Source of the DNA: Nonlabens sp. Ci31
Lineage (GTDB): Bacteria > Bacteroidota > Bacteroidia > Flavobacteriales > Flavobacteriaceae
NCBI RefSeq assembly: GCF_012974865.1
Contig: NZ_CP043633.1
Coordinates: 496,001 to 560,000, forward strand
Length of the DNA stretch: 64,000 nt
Direction of reading: 5' to 3'
Below are positions 56,363 to 64,000 of this stretch, in pieces (the first letter of the stretch is position 1; each line of letters opens with the position of its first letter). The translations under genes were made by a program, and so were the position numbers. The notes below the pieces were generated by a model. It was not told the DNA's origin. It did not search any database and was given only the letters and a program-made list of their open reading frames with translations.

Positions 56363-57361
56363 TTATAGTTTTGCTGGTAAAAATGGATAATCTTCTTGCT
56401 CATATACGGCGTCGTACATCACATTCTTTTCTGGGAATGGAGAATCTTCTGCAAACTTCTCACATTCTGCTACTCGTGCTTTAACGCGCTTAGCTGTAAC
56501 TTTAAAATCTTCTTCCGTCACATTGTGGTCCTTCATCAAACGTTCTTTAATCTGAGTGATAGGATCTATTTTTTGATATTCGGCTACTTCGTCTTTTGTT
56601 CTGTATTTTTGAGCATCACTCATAGAATGACCTCTGTATCTATAGGTCTTTAATTCAAGAAATGTAGGTCCTCCACCTGAACGAGCTCTTTCAATTGCTT
56701 CATGCATCGCTTCAGCTACTTTTTCTGGATCCATAGCGTCTACTGGTCCACAAGGCATTTCATAACCTAATCCTAGCTTCCATATATCGGTATGGTTTGC
56801 CGCACGAGCTACACTAGTACCCATGGCATACCCATTGTTCTCCACACAAAACACTACTGGAAGGTTCCAAAGCATGGCCAGGTTAAAAGCTTCATGCAAC
56901 GCACCTTGACGTGCCGCTCCATCTCCAAAAAACGTAAGCGTTACTGCATCTACTCCATGGTATTTATCACCGAAAGCTATTCCAGCTCCCAGAGGAATCT
57001 GTCCCCCTACAATACCGTGACCGCCGTAAAAACGATGTTCTTTAGAGAAAATGTGCATGGATCCACCTAGACCTTTAGAAGTCCCAGTTGCTTTTCCAAA
57101 AAGCTCTGCCATTACTCGTTTAGGGTCCACGCCCATTCCTATAGGCTGTACGTGATTACGGTAAGCAGTGATCATTTTGTCTTTAGTCAGGTCCATGGCG
57201 TGCAAGGAGCCCGCAAGTATGGCCTCCTGGCCGTTGTACAGGTGCAAAAATCCGCGTACTTTTTGTTGGATATAGACTTGGGCTAATTTATCCTCAAACT
57301 TTCTCCAGAAAAGCATTTCCTCGTACCAGTTGAGTAAGACGTCTTTAGTGACTTTTTTCAT
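56363..57361 (-). CDS. pdhA: Pyruvate dehydrogenase E1 alpha subunit
   Basis: A 332-aa E1-alpha with the thiamin diphosphate site FFGDGAARQGALHEAFNLAM and ENNGYAMGTS, and the phosphorylation-loop region YRYRGHSMSD. It decarboxylates pyruvate together with E1-beta, which must lie elsewhere. Length is normal. First gene of a pair with pdhC; a dispersed palindrome sits 20 bp upstream of its start. Confidence 0.97.
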   Translation of the reverse strand: MKKVTKDVLLNWYEEMLFWRKFEDKLAQVYIQQKVRGFLHLYNGQEAILAGSLHAMDLTKDKMITAYRNHVQPIGMGVDPKRVMAELFGKATGTSKGLGGSMHIFSKEHRFYGGHGIVGGQIPLGAGIAFGDKYHGVDAVTLTFFGDGAARQGALHEAFNLAMLWNLPVVFCVENNGYAMGTSVARAANHTDIWKLGLGYEMPCGPVDAMDPEKVAEAMHEAIERARSGGGPTFLELKTYRYRGHSMSDAQKYRTKDEVAEYQKIDPITQIKERLMKDHNVTEEDFKVTAKRVKARVAECEKFAEDSPFPEKNVMYDAVYEQEDYPFLPAKL

Positions 57362-57380
57362 GTAATTGCTTGTTAAGTAG

Positions 57381-57400
57381 TCCGCTTTCGCGAAAGCGGA
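57381..57400. repeat. Dispersed palindrome TCCGCTTTCGCGAAAGCGGA
   Basis: Perfect 20-bp palindrome, the longest copy in the window, 20 bp upstream of the pdhA start in the cdd-pdhA gap. Confidence 0.85.
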
Positions 57401-57514
57401 ACGTAAAGATCAAATATAAAGATCATATCCCAACTTTAGACAAAGCGATGAGCAAAAATAGACGAAAAAACACTAAGGAAAAACCTATTTTATGGTTAAA
57501 ATAACACGCAAACG

Positions 57515-57997
57515 TTATAGATATTTCTTATCAAAAACAAGTGGCAGTAAATCGCGTAGGGAATGAGACTTCAAAACCTTACCTGCAGCGCCCATAAAAT
57601 AGAGCTCGATATCATTATCTTGATTGTTCTCATACTCGGCAATAGATTGCCTACAAGCACCACATGGCGGTACTGGTTTGTGAAAAGAATCATCTTTAGG
57701 ACTTGCAGTAATAGCCATCTTTAAAACAGCAACACCTGGGTATTGTGCTCCAGCTGCAAAGATTGCGACACGTTCTGCACAGAGTCCCGAAGGATAAGCA
57801 GCGTTCTCTTGATTGTTACCGGTAACGATCTCGCCATTGTCTAATAACAAAGCACAACCTACAGTAAAATTAGAATAAGGCGCATAAGCGCGATGTCGGG
57901 CTTTTATAGCCAGTTCCATTAAAGAGACGTCATTTGCAGCCAGCTCTTCTTTGTTGTCGTAGACCTCTAAAGTCGCATGTAATTCTAGCTTTTTAAT
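57515..57997 (-). CDS. cdd: Cytidine deaminase
   Basis: The zinc site is complete: SGLCAERVAIF and PPCGACRQSI (His/Cys plus two Cys ligands), with the catalytic Glu in CAE. It turns cytidine and deoxycytidine into uridine forms. An ATG at 57919 would give 134 aa, but conserved sequence (KKLELHATLEVYDNKEEL) continues upstream to 57997, where the only possible start is ATT (or ATC at 58000), directly after the porV TAG at 58001-58003. The resulting 160 aa matches flavobacterial enzymes, so translation probably uses a rare start or is coupled to porV. Confidence 0.9.
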   Translation of the reverse strand: MKKLELHATLEVYDNKEELAANDVSLMELAIKARHRAYAPYSNFTVGCALLLDNGEIVTGNNQENAAYPSGLCAERVAIFAAGAQYPGVAVLKMAITASPKDDSFHKPVPPCGACRQSIAEYENNQDNDIELYFMGAAGKVLKSHSLRDLLPLVFDKKYL

Positions 57998-58000
57998 GAT

Positions 58001-59176
58001 CTAGTATTCTGTAAATTCATCACCAAAATTAAAGGTGAGACCAAATCTTAAAGTTCCTTCTAGCGGACTGTTGATACGGCTCGTAGAAAACAAATAAGAA
58101 AGATCAATATTGATTTGTGAGAATTGAAATCCCGTACCTAATGCTAAGAATTTTCGAGCTCCTTTATCGTCTGATTCATTGAAATACCCCATACGCATTG
58201 CAAAAGCATCATTATAGGTGTATTCTACTCCTAATGCCCAAGTGAATTCTCTAAGCTCTTCACTAAAACCCCCTGGGGCATCACCAAATGATTGAAACAT
58301 TCCAGTGATAAAGGTAACATCATCGTCTTGACCACTAATGATTTCCCTATCAACACCATTCATGTTTTCATCATTAGATTCTCTAATAGGTGGTGTAGGA
58401 ACCAGTAATTTATTCACCTCAGCGGTCACTCCTATTTTACTAAAACCGTCGTTGAGAATAAAATCAAATCCTCCACCTAAAGCCATGTTTGTAGGAATAA
58501 AGTTTTCCTGTCCTCCAGCGTCGTAAGATACTTTAGGGCCTATATTACTAATGTTAAAACCACCTCTCCAGCGACCATTAAAATTATCGTAAGCCTCTTC
58601 TTCAGACTGATAATAACCTGAAACATCCACTCCAAAACTATTTGCGGCAGTGGCATCACTGTCCACGCCTTGTATACGCAAATCAGATCTTAAAAAACGA
58701 CCCGTTACCGCCATAGCAAACTGTTCACTTAATTTGAGAGAATAAGTACCGTCTAAGATAAATTCGTTAGGGTTTTCTTCTCTACCAGGATCTGCTGCGT
58801 CTTGACGCAATGTGATAGAACCCAAAGAGAAATACCTTAAACTACCTGCAAAAGCACTTTGCTCGTTGATTCTATTAGAATAAACTAATTGTGCAATGGC
58901 GATATCATCCACAAGGTTTCCTAAATAAGGAGTGTAGGCAATTCCAAATTTGTGTTGACTGTTGCTAAAGGCATACTTAGCAGGATTCCACTGTTGTGAC
59001 CAGGCATCTGGACTAGTAGCAACCCCCATATCTCCCATTCCGGCAGCTCTAGGATCTCCAGCAATTCTTAAAAAAGGCAGCGCTGTGGTTATTACTCTGG
59101 TATCGTTATCCTGAGCCTTGCTCAAGCTAGGAATTACAAATGTTACTACTACAAAAAGTAAAAATATCTTCTTCAT
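58001..59176 (-). CDS. porV: PorV (LptO), type IX secretion outer-membrane shuttle
   Basis: A 391-aa exported beta-barrel (signal peptide MKKIFLLFVVVTFVIPSLSK). It starts RVITTALPFLRIAGDPRAAG, the PorV family opening, and ends in a FGLTFNFGDEFTEY barrel strand. PorV takes cargo from the translocon to PorU, which removes the sorting domain. It lies 43 bp downstream of porU, on the same strand, and its stop touches cdd. Confidence 0.95.
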   Translation of the reverse strand: MKKIFLLFVVVTFVIPSLSKAQDNDTRVITTALPFLRIAGDPRAAGMGDMGVATSPDAWSQQWNPAKYAFSNSQHKFGIAYTPYLGNLVDDIAIAQLVYSNRINEQSAFAGSLRYFSLGSITLRQDAADPGREENPNEFILDGTYSLKLSEQFAMAVTGRFLRSDLRIQGVDSDATAANSFGVDVSGYYQSEEEAYDNFNGRWRGGFNISNIGPKVSYDAGGQENFIPTNMALGGGFDFILNDGFSKIGVTAEVNKLLVPTPPIRESNDENMNGVDREIISGQDDDVTFITGMFQSFGDAPGGFSEELREFTWALGVEYTYNDAFAMRMGYFNESDDKGARKFLALGTGFQFSQINIDLSYLFSTSRINSPLEGTLRFGLTFNFGDEFTEY

Positions 59177-59219
59177 TAATAAATTTTATGGGATCGCAAA
59201 TATATGTTAATCCATATTA

Positions 59220-62200
59220 TTATAAAATAACGAGCTTTTCAATCTTGCTCGCTGACTTGTTAGTTAACGTAGATTTTACGGTAATCTTATACACATAAAC
59301 TCCTTTTCCTAATCGTTGACCAAAATCATCTCTACCATCCCAAGTAATTTCTCGAGAGGTGAAACCGGTTGTCGTAAGATTCTGATTCTTACTCCATACT
59401 ACCTTTCCACTTATAGTCATTACTTGTACTTGAACATCAAGCGGCTCAAAAGGTCGGTTGTGATTGAACCAAAACTCTGTGTAGGTAGTAAACGGATTGG
59501 GATAATTCAAAACCCTAGTCAGCTCCACTCCATCAGATTCTGAAACAACAAATTGAACCTCATTCATTGCGCTGTTGTTATAAGTGTCCCAAGCAGTTAC
59601 TTTTAAGGTGTGTAATCCTGGCTCTATATCTCTTAAAGGGAAAAATACTTTTCCTTTAGTAAAATCATCCTCATCGGCTTCGTAATAATCGTTCAATATA
59701 AACGGATTGGTTTCATCTCCATCTAAAATCCCCGTGATGTCATGGCCTATACCACTTGAGGTATTGATACCGCTATCATCATTTAAAAACGCTAATAAAA
59801 AAGGATCGCTATCGGTGATACCGCCAGAAACAAAGTTGGTATCGTTCATAAACAAACCTACTTCTGGACCTATATCATCTGCAGGAGCATTGCGGTTAAT
59901 ACCTCCTATTTGCAGGTCTTGAGAAAAGCCGTTTTGATCTTCTGCAAGGTTGGTTCTTTTGGCGTAGAAGGAAACTCGTCCAGCGCCTATCGGGATTTGT
60001 GTATCTCGAGGCATGATAAAATCAAATTCAAATTGGCCATTAGTGATCGTTGCTTGGCCTCTAAACAAAGCTTCCCCCAACTGATTGAATTGCAACCTGA
60101 TAACAGCCCCTGGCGGAGAGCCCGAACCAGTTTGCTCCCTGGTATTATCATTTGCCAGTGTTTCCCGACTGATGTCTTTATCAAATACGGTTACAAACAA
60201 AGTACCCTCATAATCATTGATACGTGTACCAGATAAAGTTTGCACCTCACCCCCTAAAGTCACTCGGTCCAAAGCTCTAAGCACGTCTGTATTGGTCGCA
60301 ACCGGATTTCCATTTACGGAGTTCAATACCACACGAGGTTTAGGGAAAGCTAGTTTTAAAGCAGGATCACCTACAAACGCTATAACCCGACGAGTAGAAT
60401 TAGACTGAAAACGAGGATCTGTTTTAGAAAGTCTCAAAGCCTCGGCCATAGAGACAGGCTCTACATTATTATAACTGAATAAATATTCATCTATAATATT
60501 ATTAAATCCCGCACCTACATTTACAAAAATCAATCTGTTGGTCCCCACAGAGGCAATTGCACCACCTTGCGGATTCAAATATGTCAACTCCCCACCACTT
60601 ACTCGCAATGGATTATCATAACGGGTAAATTCACAAGTAACTGTTATAAATAAAGGAAGTGTATTTGGGTTCCGCAGATTTTCTACCAAGGATTGCGTTA
60701 TCACAAATTCTCTTGCTAATCCATCTTCATTTCCATGACCAAAATAATTGATCACCAAAGAACCTTGTTCAAAAGCATCTCTAATATCATTTACCGCATC
60801 AGGATATTTAGGACCACCCGCTGTACTGAATTGCTGGTAACTATCCAATAGGATTTTATTGATATTGTAATCTGGACGGTTTAAGAAAATCTCATCACCT
60901 AAGGCATTTACATTTTCTTGTAAAATACCATCAGAAGCGATGTCTACATCGTCTCCTATCAGCGTGATATTGTTCCTCCATTTATTAAAAGCAGGCTCTG
61001 CTGTATAACTAATTACCTTGTCTACCATTTCCCTAGCTTCTTGTAGATCACTCACGATCATACGACCTACGGCAATATCCATTAAATCATTTGCTACTAC
61101 ATTACCCTCTCCATCATCCATAAAAACAAAAAAGTCATCTGTACAAAAGGAAGTGGTTAAAGAAGTACTCTCTGCCGAAAAATAGGACGGCACAATATTA
61201 TCACGCACTCTAATTCTGTCCTTATAATCATAACTCGCATCACCGAAGAGATTCAAAAATTGAATCCTATTTGCTGGCGAAGAAGCGTTGTCATAAATGT
61301 AGCGTACAAAATTTCTAATCGCACTGATATCTTGCCTTCCTTCTGAGAACTCATTATAGATTTCTTGCAAGGTTACCACTTTAGTATTGAGATTGCTTTC
61401 AGTGATGTGATAGTTGGCCAGTCGTTGTGCCTCAGATCGCAAAAATTGTGGGGTTACAATGAGGTAATCGATATCGCTAAAGTTTCCAGAACGATCATCA
61501 AAGATAGTCCCCTTTAAATTTTGATTTGCGACACGGCTGTTACTTATAGAAACTACATTGTAGTAATCAGTAGCATCAACAGCCAGATATTCTTTGGCCT
61601 CACCGGCGGTATCCACAAAAGAAAAAGCAGCACTTTGAGCCGTATTAGAAACCTTACGTACGTTATAAGGGTCTGTAATATCCCAAATCTCATTGATCTC
61701 TGAAGCATTTGAGAATTGGTATGCTACCACCCCTGCTTGAGAAGTCGCATTAGGAACAGTAAACCTAAACTGTTTCCCCACCCCAGTGAGACTTTGCGGC
61801 ACTTCAAGACCTATATAATCAAGATACCCAGAAGCACCTGGGTTTCCGTTATTTTCGTAAGAAAGACTAACTGTTACAGCACTTGAATTGATATTAGCAC
61901 TGTTATTAAAAAAAATAGCACGACTTGCAGCACGTATGTTTTGGCCGGCTATTCCAGAGAGATTGGAGCTTCCTATGGTTTGCCCATTCACGTTAAATGA
62001 CATAGAAGTAGCATTATCTGCTACGGCACCCGTAGCGATTCTAATTCTTGCTGGTAGCGTACTGATTACATTTTCAAATTCAAATTCAAAAGACTGCTCG
62101 GGCTCAAAATCAAAACGCTCTCCATACCAGATACGACCTATGGAGGCAATATTTCTTTCATCTACCTCGTAGTGCTGTTTTGCGTAATAATAGTCATAAG

Positions 62201-63074
62201 TAATCGCAGCCACACCAGTAGGTTGAATAAGAGGCAAGATACGTTTCCCTGCCACACCATCTGCGGTGATGTAATAATAAGAATCGTCTGTATATGGATT
62301 GATAAAACTATCATTTTCTGATACATAATCAGAATCTGTAGCGGTACCGTAAAAGAAAATTTGGTCATTCCTATCAAAACGACCGTCAGTAGCACCGGTT
62401 ACCGTTATAGCAATCTCTGGCGGGTCGTAAAACTGCTCATCACTATTGACCAATGGCAAGGATTTACCACCATGACCATATATTTTAATTCGAGCAGGGT
62501 CCATCCGACTCACATCTATTCCTAAGTTAGAAAGAAAAGAGCTGTTGATGCGGTTCACTCCTGTTTTATCTACTTTGAATCGGTACCAATCTCCAGAGGC
62601 TAATATAGAGTTGCCAAAACTCGCATTCTTGGCCCGAGCAGTAAATGGGGAAAATTCATAGGTATAATTAAACGACAGTACCTTTTTGAACTGATTTCCT
62701 TCTTTATATATGGGAGAGATATTCAGTTGAGCATAGTTACGCTTACGCGAAAGCGCATTTCTCAAAGTATATTGTAACCTATTAGGAATTAGTGAACGAT
62801 CCAGCTGCCCTAATTCTGAACTGCTGATGTTTTGAGTTCTTAAATTGGTGATATTGACAGAAAATTCGTTCACTCGTTGATTGACCTGGAAACTTTTAGA
62901 CCAAAGTAACTCTTCACCGTTAAAAATATTATTTTGGTTAAAAAAAGGGACCTCCAACTGCTGATTGCCTATATCAAAAGATGTAAATCCACGCCATTCA
63001 ACTAACTCGCTACCACTCTGGGCAAGAGCCACACCGCTTAAAAAGAAGATTATATAAGATAAAAAATGCCTCAT
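59220..63074 (-). CDS. porU: PorU, type IX secretion C25-family sortase
   Basis: A 1284-aa exported protein (signal MRHFLSYIIFFLSGVALAQ) with a C25 (gingipain-like) peptidase domain: catalytic His in VINYFGHGNEDG (near 776) and Cys in ITVTCEFTRYDNP (near 814). It ends with its own CTD-like domain (YPNPFTTYTEFWFNHNRP, GKGVYVYKITVKS), as known for PorU. It cleaves sorting domains from T9SS cargo at the cell surface. Divergent from gldJ, in the usual flavobacterial arrangement. A variant of the dispersed palindrome at 62741 is translated ALSRKR. Confidence 0.96.
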   Translation of the reverse strand: MRHFLSYIIFFLSGVALAQSGSELVEWRGFTSFDIGNQQLEVPFFNQNNIFNGEELLWSKSFQVNQRVNEFSVNITNLRTQNISSSELGQLDRSLIPNRLQYTLRNALSRKRNYAQLNISPIYKEGNQFKKVLSFNYTYEFSPFTARAKNASFGNSILASGDWYRFKVDKTGVNRINSSFLSNLGIDVSRMDPARIKIYGHGGKSLPLVNSDEQFYDPPEIAITVTGATDGRFDRNDQIFFYGTATDSDYVSENDSFINPYTDDSYYYITADGVAGKRILPLIQPTGVAAITYDYYYAKQHYEVDERNIASIGRIWYGERFDFEPEQSFEFEFENVISTLPARIRIATGAVADNATSMSFNVNGQTIGSSNLSGIAGQNIRAASRAIFFNNSANINSSAVTVSLSYENNGNPGASGYLDYIGLEVPQSLTGVGKQFRFTVPNATSQAGVVAYQFSNASEINEIWDITDPYNVRKVSNTAQSAAFSFVDTAGEAKEYLAVDATDYYNVVSISNSRVANQNLKGTIFDDRSGNFSDIDYLIVTPQFLRSEAQRLANYHITESNLNTKVVTLQEIYNEFSEGRQDISAIRNFVRYIYDNASSPANRIQFLNLFGDASYDYKDRIRVRDNIVPSYFSAESTSLTTSFCTDDFFVFMDDGEGNVVANDLMDIAVGRMIVSDLQEAREMVDKVISYTAEPAFNKWRNNITLIGDDVDIASDGILQENVNALGDEIFLNRPDYNINKILLDSYQQFSTAGGPKYPDAVNDIRDAFEQGSLVINYFGHGNEDGLAREFVITQSLVENLRNPNTLPLFITVTCEFTRYDNPLRVSGGELTYLNPQGGAIASVGTNRLIFVNVGAGFNNIIDEYLFSYNNVEPVSMAEALRLSKTDPRFQSNSTRRVIAFVGDPALKLAFPKPRVVLNSVNGNPVATNTDVLRALDRVTLGGEVQTLSGTRINDYEGTLFVTVFDKDISRETLANDNTREQTGSGSPPGAVIRLQFNQLGEALFRGQATITNGQFEFDFIMPRDTQIPIGAGRVSFYAKRTNLAEDQNGFSQDLQIGGINRNAPADDIGPEVGLFMNDTNFVSGGITDSDPFLLAFLNDDSGINTSSGIGHDITGILDGDETNPFILNDYYEADEDDFTKGKVFFPLRDIEPGLHTLKVTAWDTYNNSAMNEVQFVVSESDGVELTRVLNYPNPFTTYTEFWFNHNRPFEPLDVQVQVMTISGKVVWSKNQNLTTTGFTSREITWDGRDDFGQRLGKGVYVYKITVKSTLTNKSASKIEKLVIL
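62741..62756. repeat. Dispersed palindrome, degenerate copy in porU
   Basis: GCTTACGCGAAAGCGC, one base off the GCTTTCGCGAAAGCGC form; translated ALSRKR. Confidence 0.6.
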
Positions 63075-63271
63075 CGATAGTTTAACGGTCCTTACGAGTA
63101 ATTAGTATGTAAATAATATTCACAAAGTTTTATGAAATCGAATAATAAACCCCTTTCGTCGACGTTTAATATGCTTGAACGACAAATGTAATGCGAATAA
63201 TGTTAATTAATGCTTTCGTATTTGAGGGAAATAATTATATTGCGATTCATTTTTCAAAACAAATTCCTAAA
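63075..63271. promoter_or_regulatory. Divergent porU/gldJ promoter region
   Basis: An AT-rich 197-bp gap between divergent genes must hold both promoters. A TATTTG at 63218-63223 is a fair but imperfect match to the Bacteroidota -7 box for gldJ. No operator is seen. Confidence 0.35.
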
Positions 63272-64000
63272 ATGAAGAAGTACTTTGCAGTAAAAGCAGT
63301 CTTTGCTCTCTTCGCCAGTGCGGCGATGCTGAGTTGTGGTGGTGGAAACGATTACACCAATACATCTCGTGGAACCGGTTGGGACGTAACGGGTAAAAAC
63401 GGATTTGAATTAAACACTAACTACAAAGAGCAGGACACTGGCCCTGGTCTTGTATTTATAGAAGGTGGTACGTTCACTATGGGTCGCGTAAAAGATGACC
63501 CTATGCACGATTGGAACAATACTCCTAATCAACAGCACGTACAATCATTTTATATAGATGAAACCGAGGTGACTAACGGAATGTATTTAGAAATGTTAGA
63601 ATACATCAAAGCGGTTTTTCCACCAGAAGATGAAGAATACCGTAATATTTATAACGGAGCCGTTCCTGACACACTCGTTTGGAGGAACCGTTTAGGTTAT
63701 AACGAAGAGATGACGAAGAATTACTTACGTCATCCTGCTTACCAAAACTATCCTGTTGTAGGTGTTACATGGATCCAGTCTGTTGAATTTGCCAACTGGA
63801 GAACAGAACGTGTCAATGAGCTTATCCTCAACGAACAAGGTTATACAGGTAAAGATGTTTTATCTACAAGAGACGCATCAAAAACCTTTAACACAGAAAC
63901 CTATTTAAACGCGCCTATCCTAGCTTACGGAGGAGATTCTACCCTAACTAAAGGAGGGAAAAGATCTGTTTCATTACAAAAAAAGAAAGAGGCAAGAGCC
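63272..64000 (+). CDS. gldJ: GldJ gliding-motility lipoprotein, 5' part
   Basis: The frame opens at ATG 63272 with a lipoprotein signal (LFASAAMLSCGGG) and runs off the window after 243 codons. The GPGLVFIEGGTFTMGR and VTWIQSVEFANWRTERVNEL stretches are the SUMF1/FGE-like domain of GldJ and GldK. The DPMHDWNNTPNQQHVQSFYI segment and linkage to porU-porV point to GldJ rather than GldK. GldJ is needed for gliding and for stability of the T9SS motor. The native protein is about 560 residues. Confidence 0.95.
   Translation, partial: MKKYFAVKAVFALFASAAMLSCGGGNDYTNTSRGTGWDVTGKNGFELNTNYKEQDTGPGLVFIEGGTFTMGRVKDDPMHDWNNTPNQQHVQSFYIDETEVTNGMYLEMLEYIKAVFPPEDEEYRNIYNGAVPDTLVWRNRLGYNEEMTKNYLRHPAYQNYPVVGVTWIQSVEFANWRTERVNELILNEQGYTGKDVLSTRDASKTFNTETYLNAPILAYGGDSTLTKGGKRSVSLQKKKEARA

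Noticed and set aside
1..64000. CRISPR arrays, tRNA and rRNA genes
   Set aside because: No regularly spaced direct repeats of CRISPR type; no cloverleaf or rRNA sequence was recognised on either strand.

Overview
The window comes from a low-GC marine-type member of the Bacteroidota, most likely Flavobacteriaceae. It carries porU and porV (type IX secretion), the start of the gliding gene gldJ, a T9SS cargo protein with a C-terminal sorting domain, DUF6090 proteins and many Cys-lipoproteins. The core order gldJ / porU-porV-cdd-pdhA-pdhC is typical of that family. A 16-20 bp palindrome (core CGCTTTCGCGAAAGCG) recurs six times, inside and between genes, and looks like a genome-wide signature. 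I could not identify the genus.

Region 1 (0.8-13.3 kb, all minus strand) is a ten-gene, tightly coupled operon. It resembles a single-strand DNA phosphorothioation defence system of the SspBCD / SspFGH kind. Its order is: DUF4007 protein (SspB-like), large P-loop ATPase (SspC-like), PAPS-reductase-like sulfurtransferase (SspD/DndC-like), a two-gene insert (nucleoside 2-deoxyribosyltransferase-like protein plus a one-TM protein), IscS-like cysteine desulfurase (SspA/DndA-like), PLD-helicase fusion, a 76-aa protein, a DndD/Rad50-like ATPase with a zinc hook, and a 173-aa protein of unknown function. The two-gene insert is the part I know least about. Attachment-site-like inverted repeats lie just upstream of the operon and beyond the neighbouring broken Crp/Fnr gene.

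Region 2 (13.6-25.6 kb) holds a Crp/Fnr pseudogene with an in-frame stop and a CheB-CheR-PAS-histidine kinase-receiver hybrid whose likely start codon is separated from the main frame by a ten-A tract. It also has a decayed IS110 transposase, a cluster of six small exported proteins under a PAS-LuxR regulator, and a broken subtilase.

Region 3 (25.7-41.4 kb) looks like a cassette array. Mostly single exported or lipoprotein genes sit on one strand, separated by related 100-200 bp elements that contain bulged inverted repeats. The elements fall into several recurring sequence types. No integrase is visible, so if they are attC sites this would be a cluster lacking an integrase (CALIN-like). The array also contains pncB on the opposite strand, a Nudix gene, an ankyrin gene, a frameshifted IS110 copy, an IS1182-type remnant and several gene ends.

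Region 4 (41.7-64 kb) is more ordinary chromosome: a PepSY-type membrane protein, a large BNR/sortilin-like exported protein, an esterase, a T9SS cargo protein with delta-60 repeats, two M28 peptidases, an SDR, pyruvate dehydrogenase E1-alpha and E2, cytidine deaminase (apparently using an ATT start directly after the porV stop), PorV, PorU and, divergently, the start of GldJ.

Frameshifts or nonsense changes recur across regions 2 and 3, several at homopolymers. Real decay, phase variation and sequencing error cannot be separated from this sequence alone.
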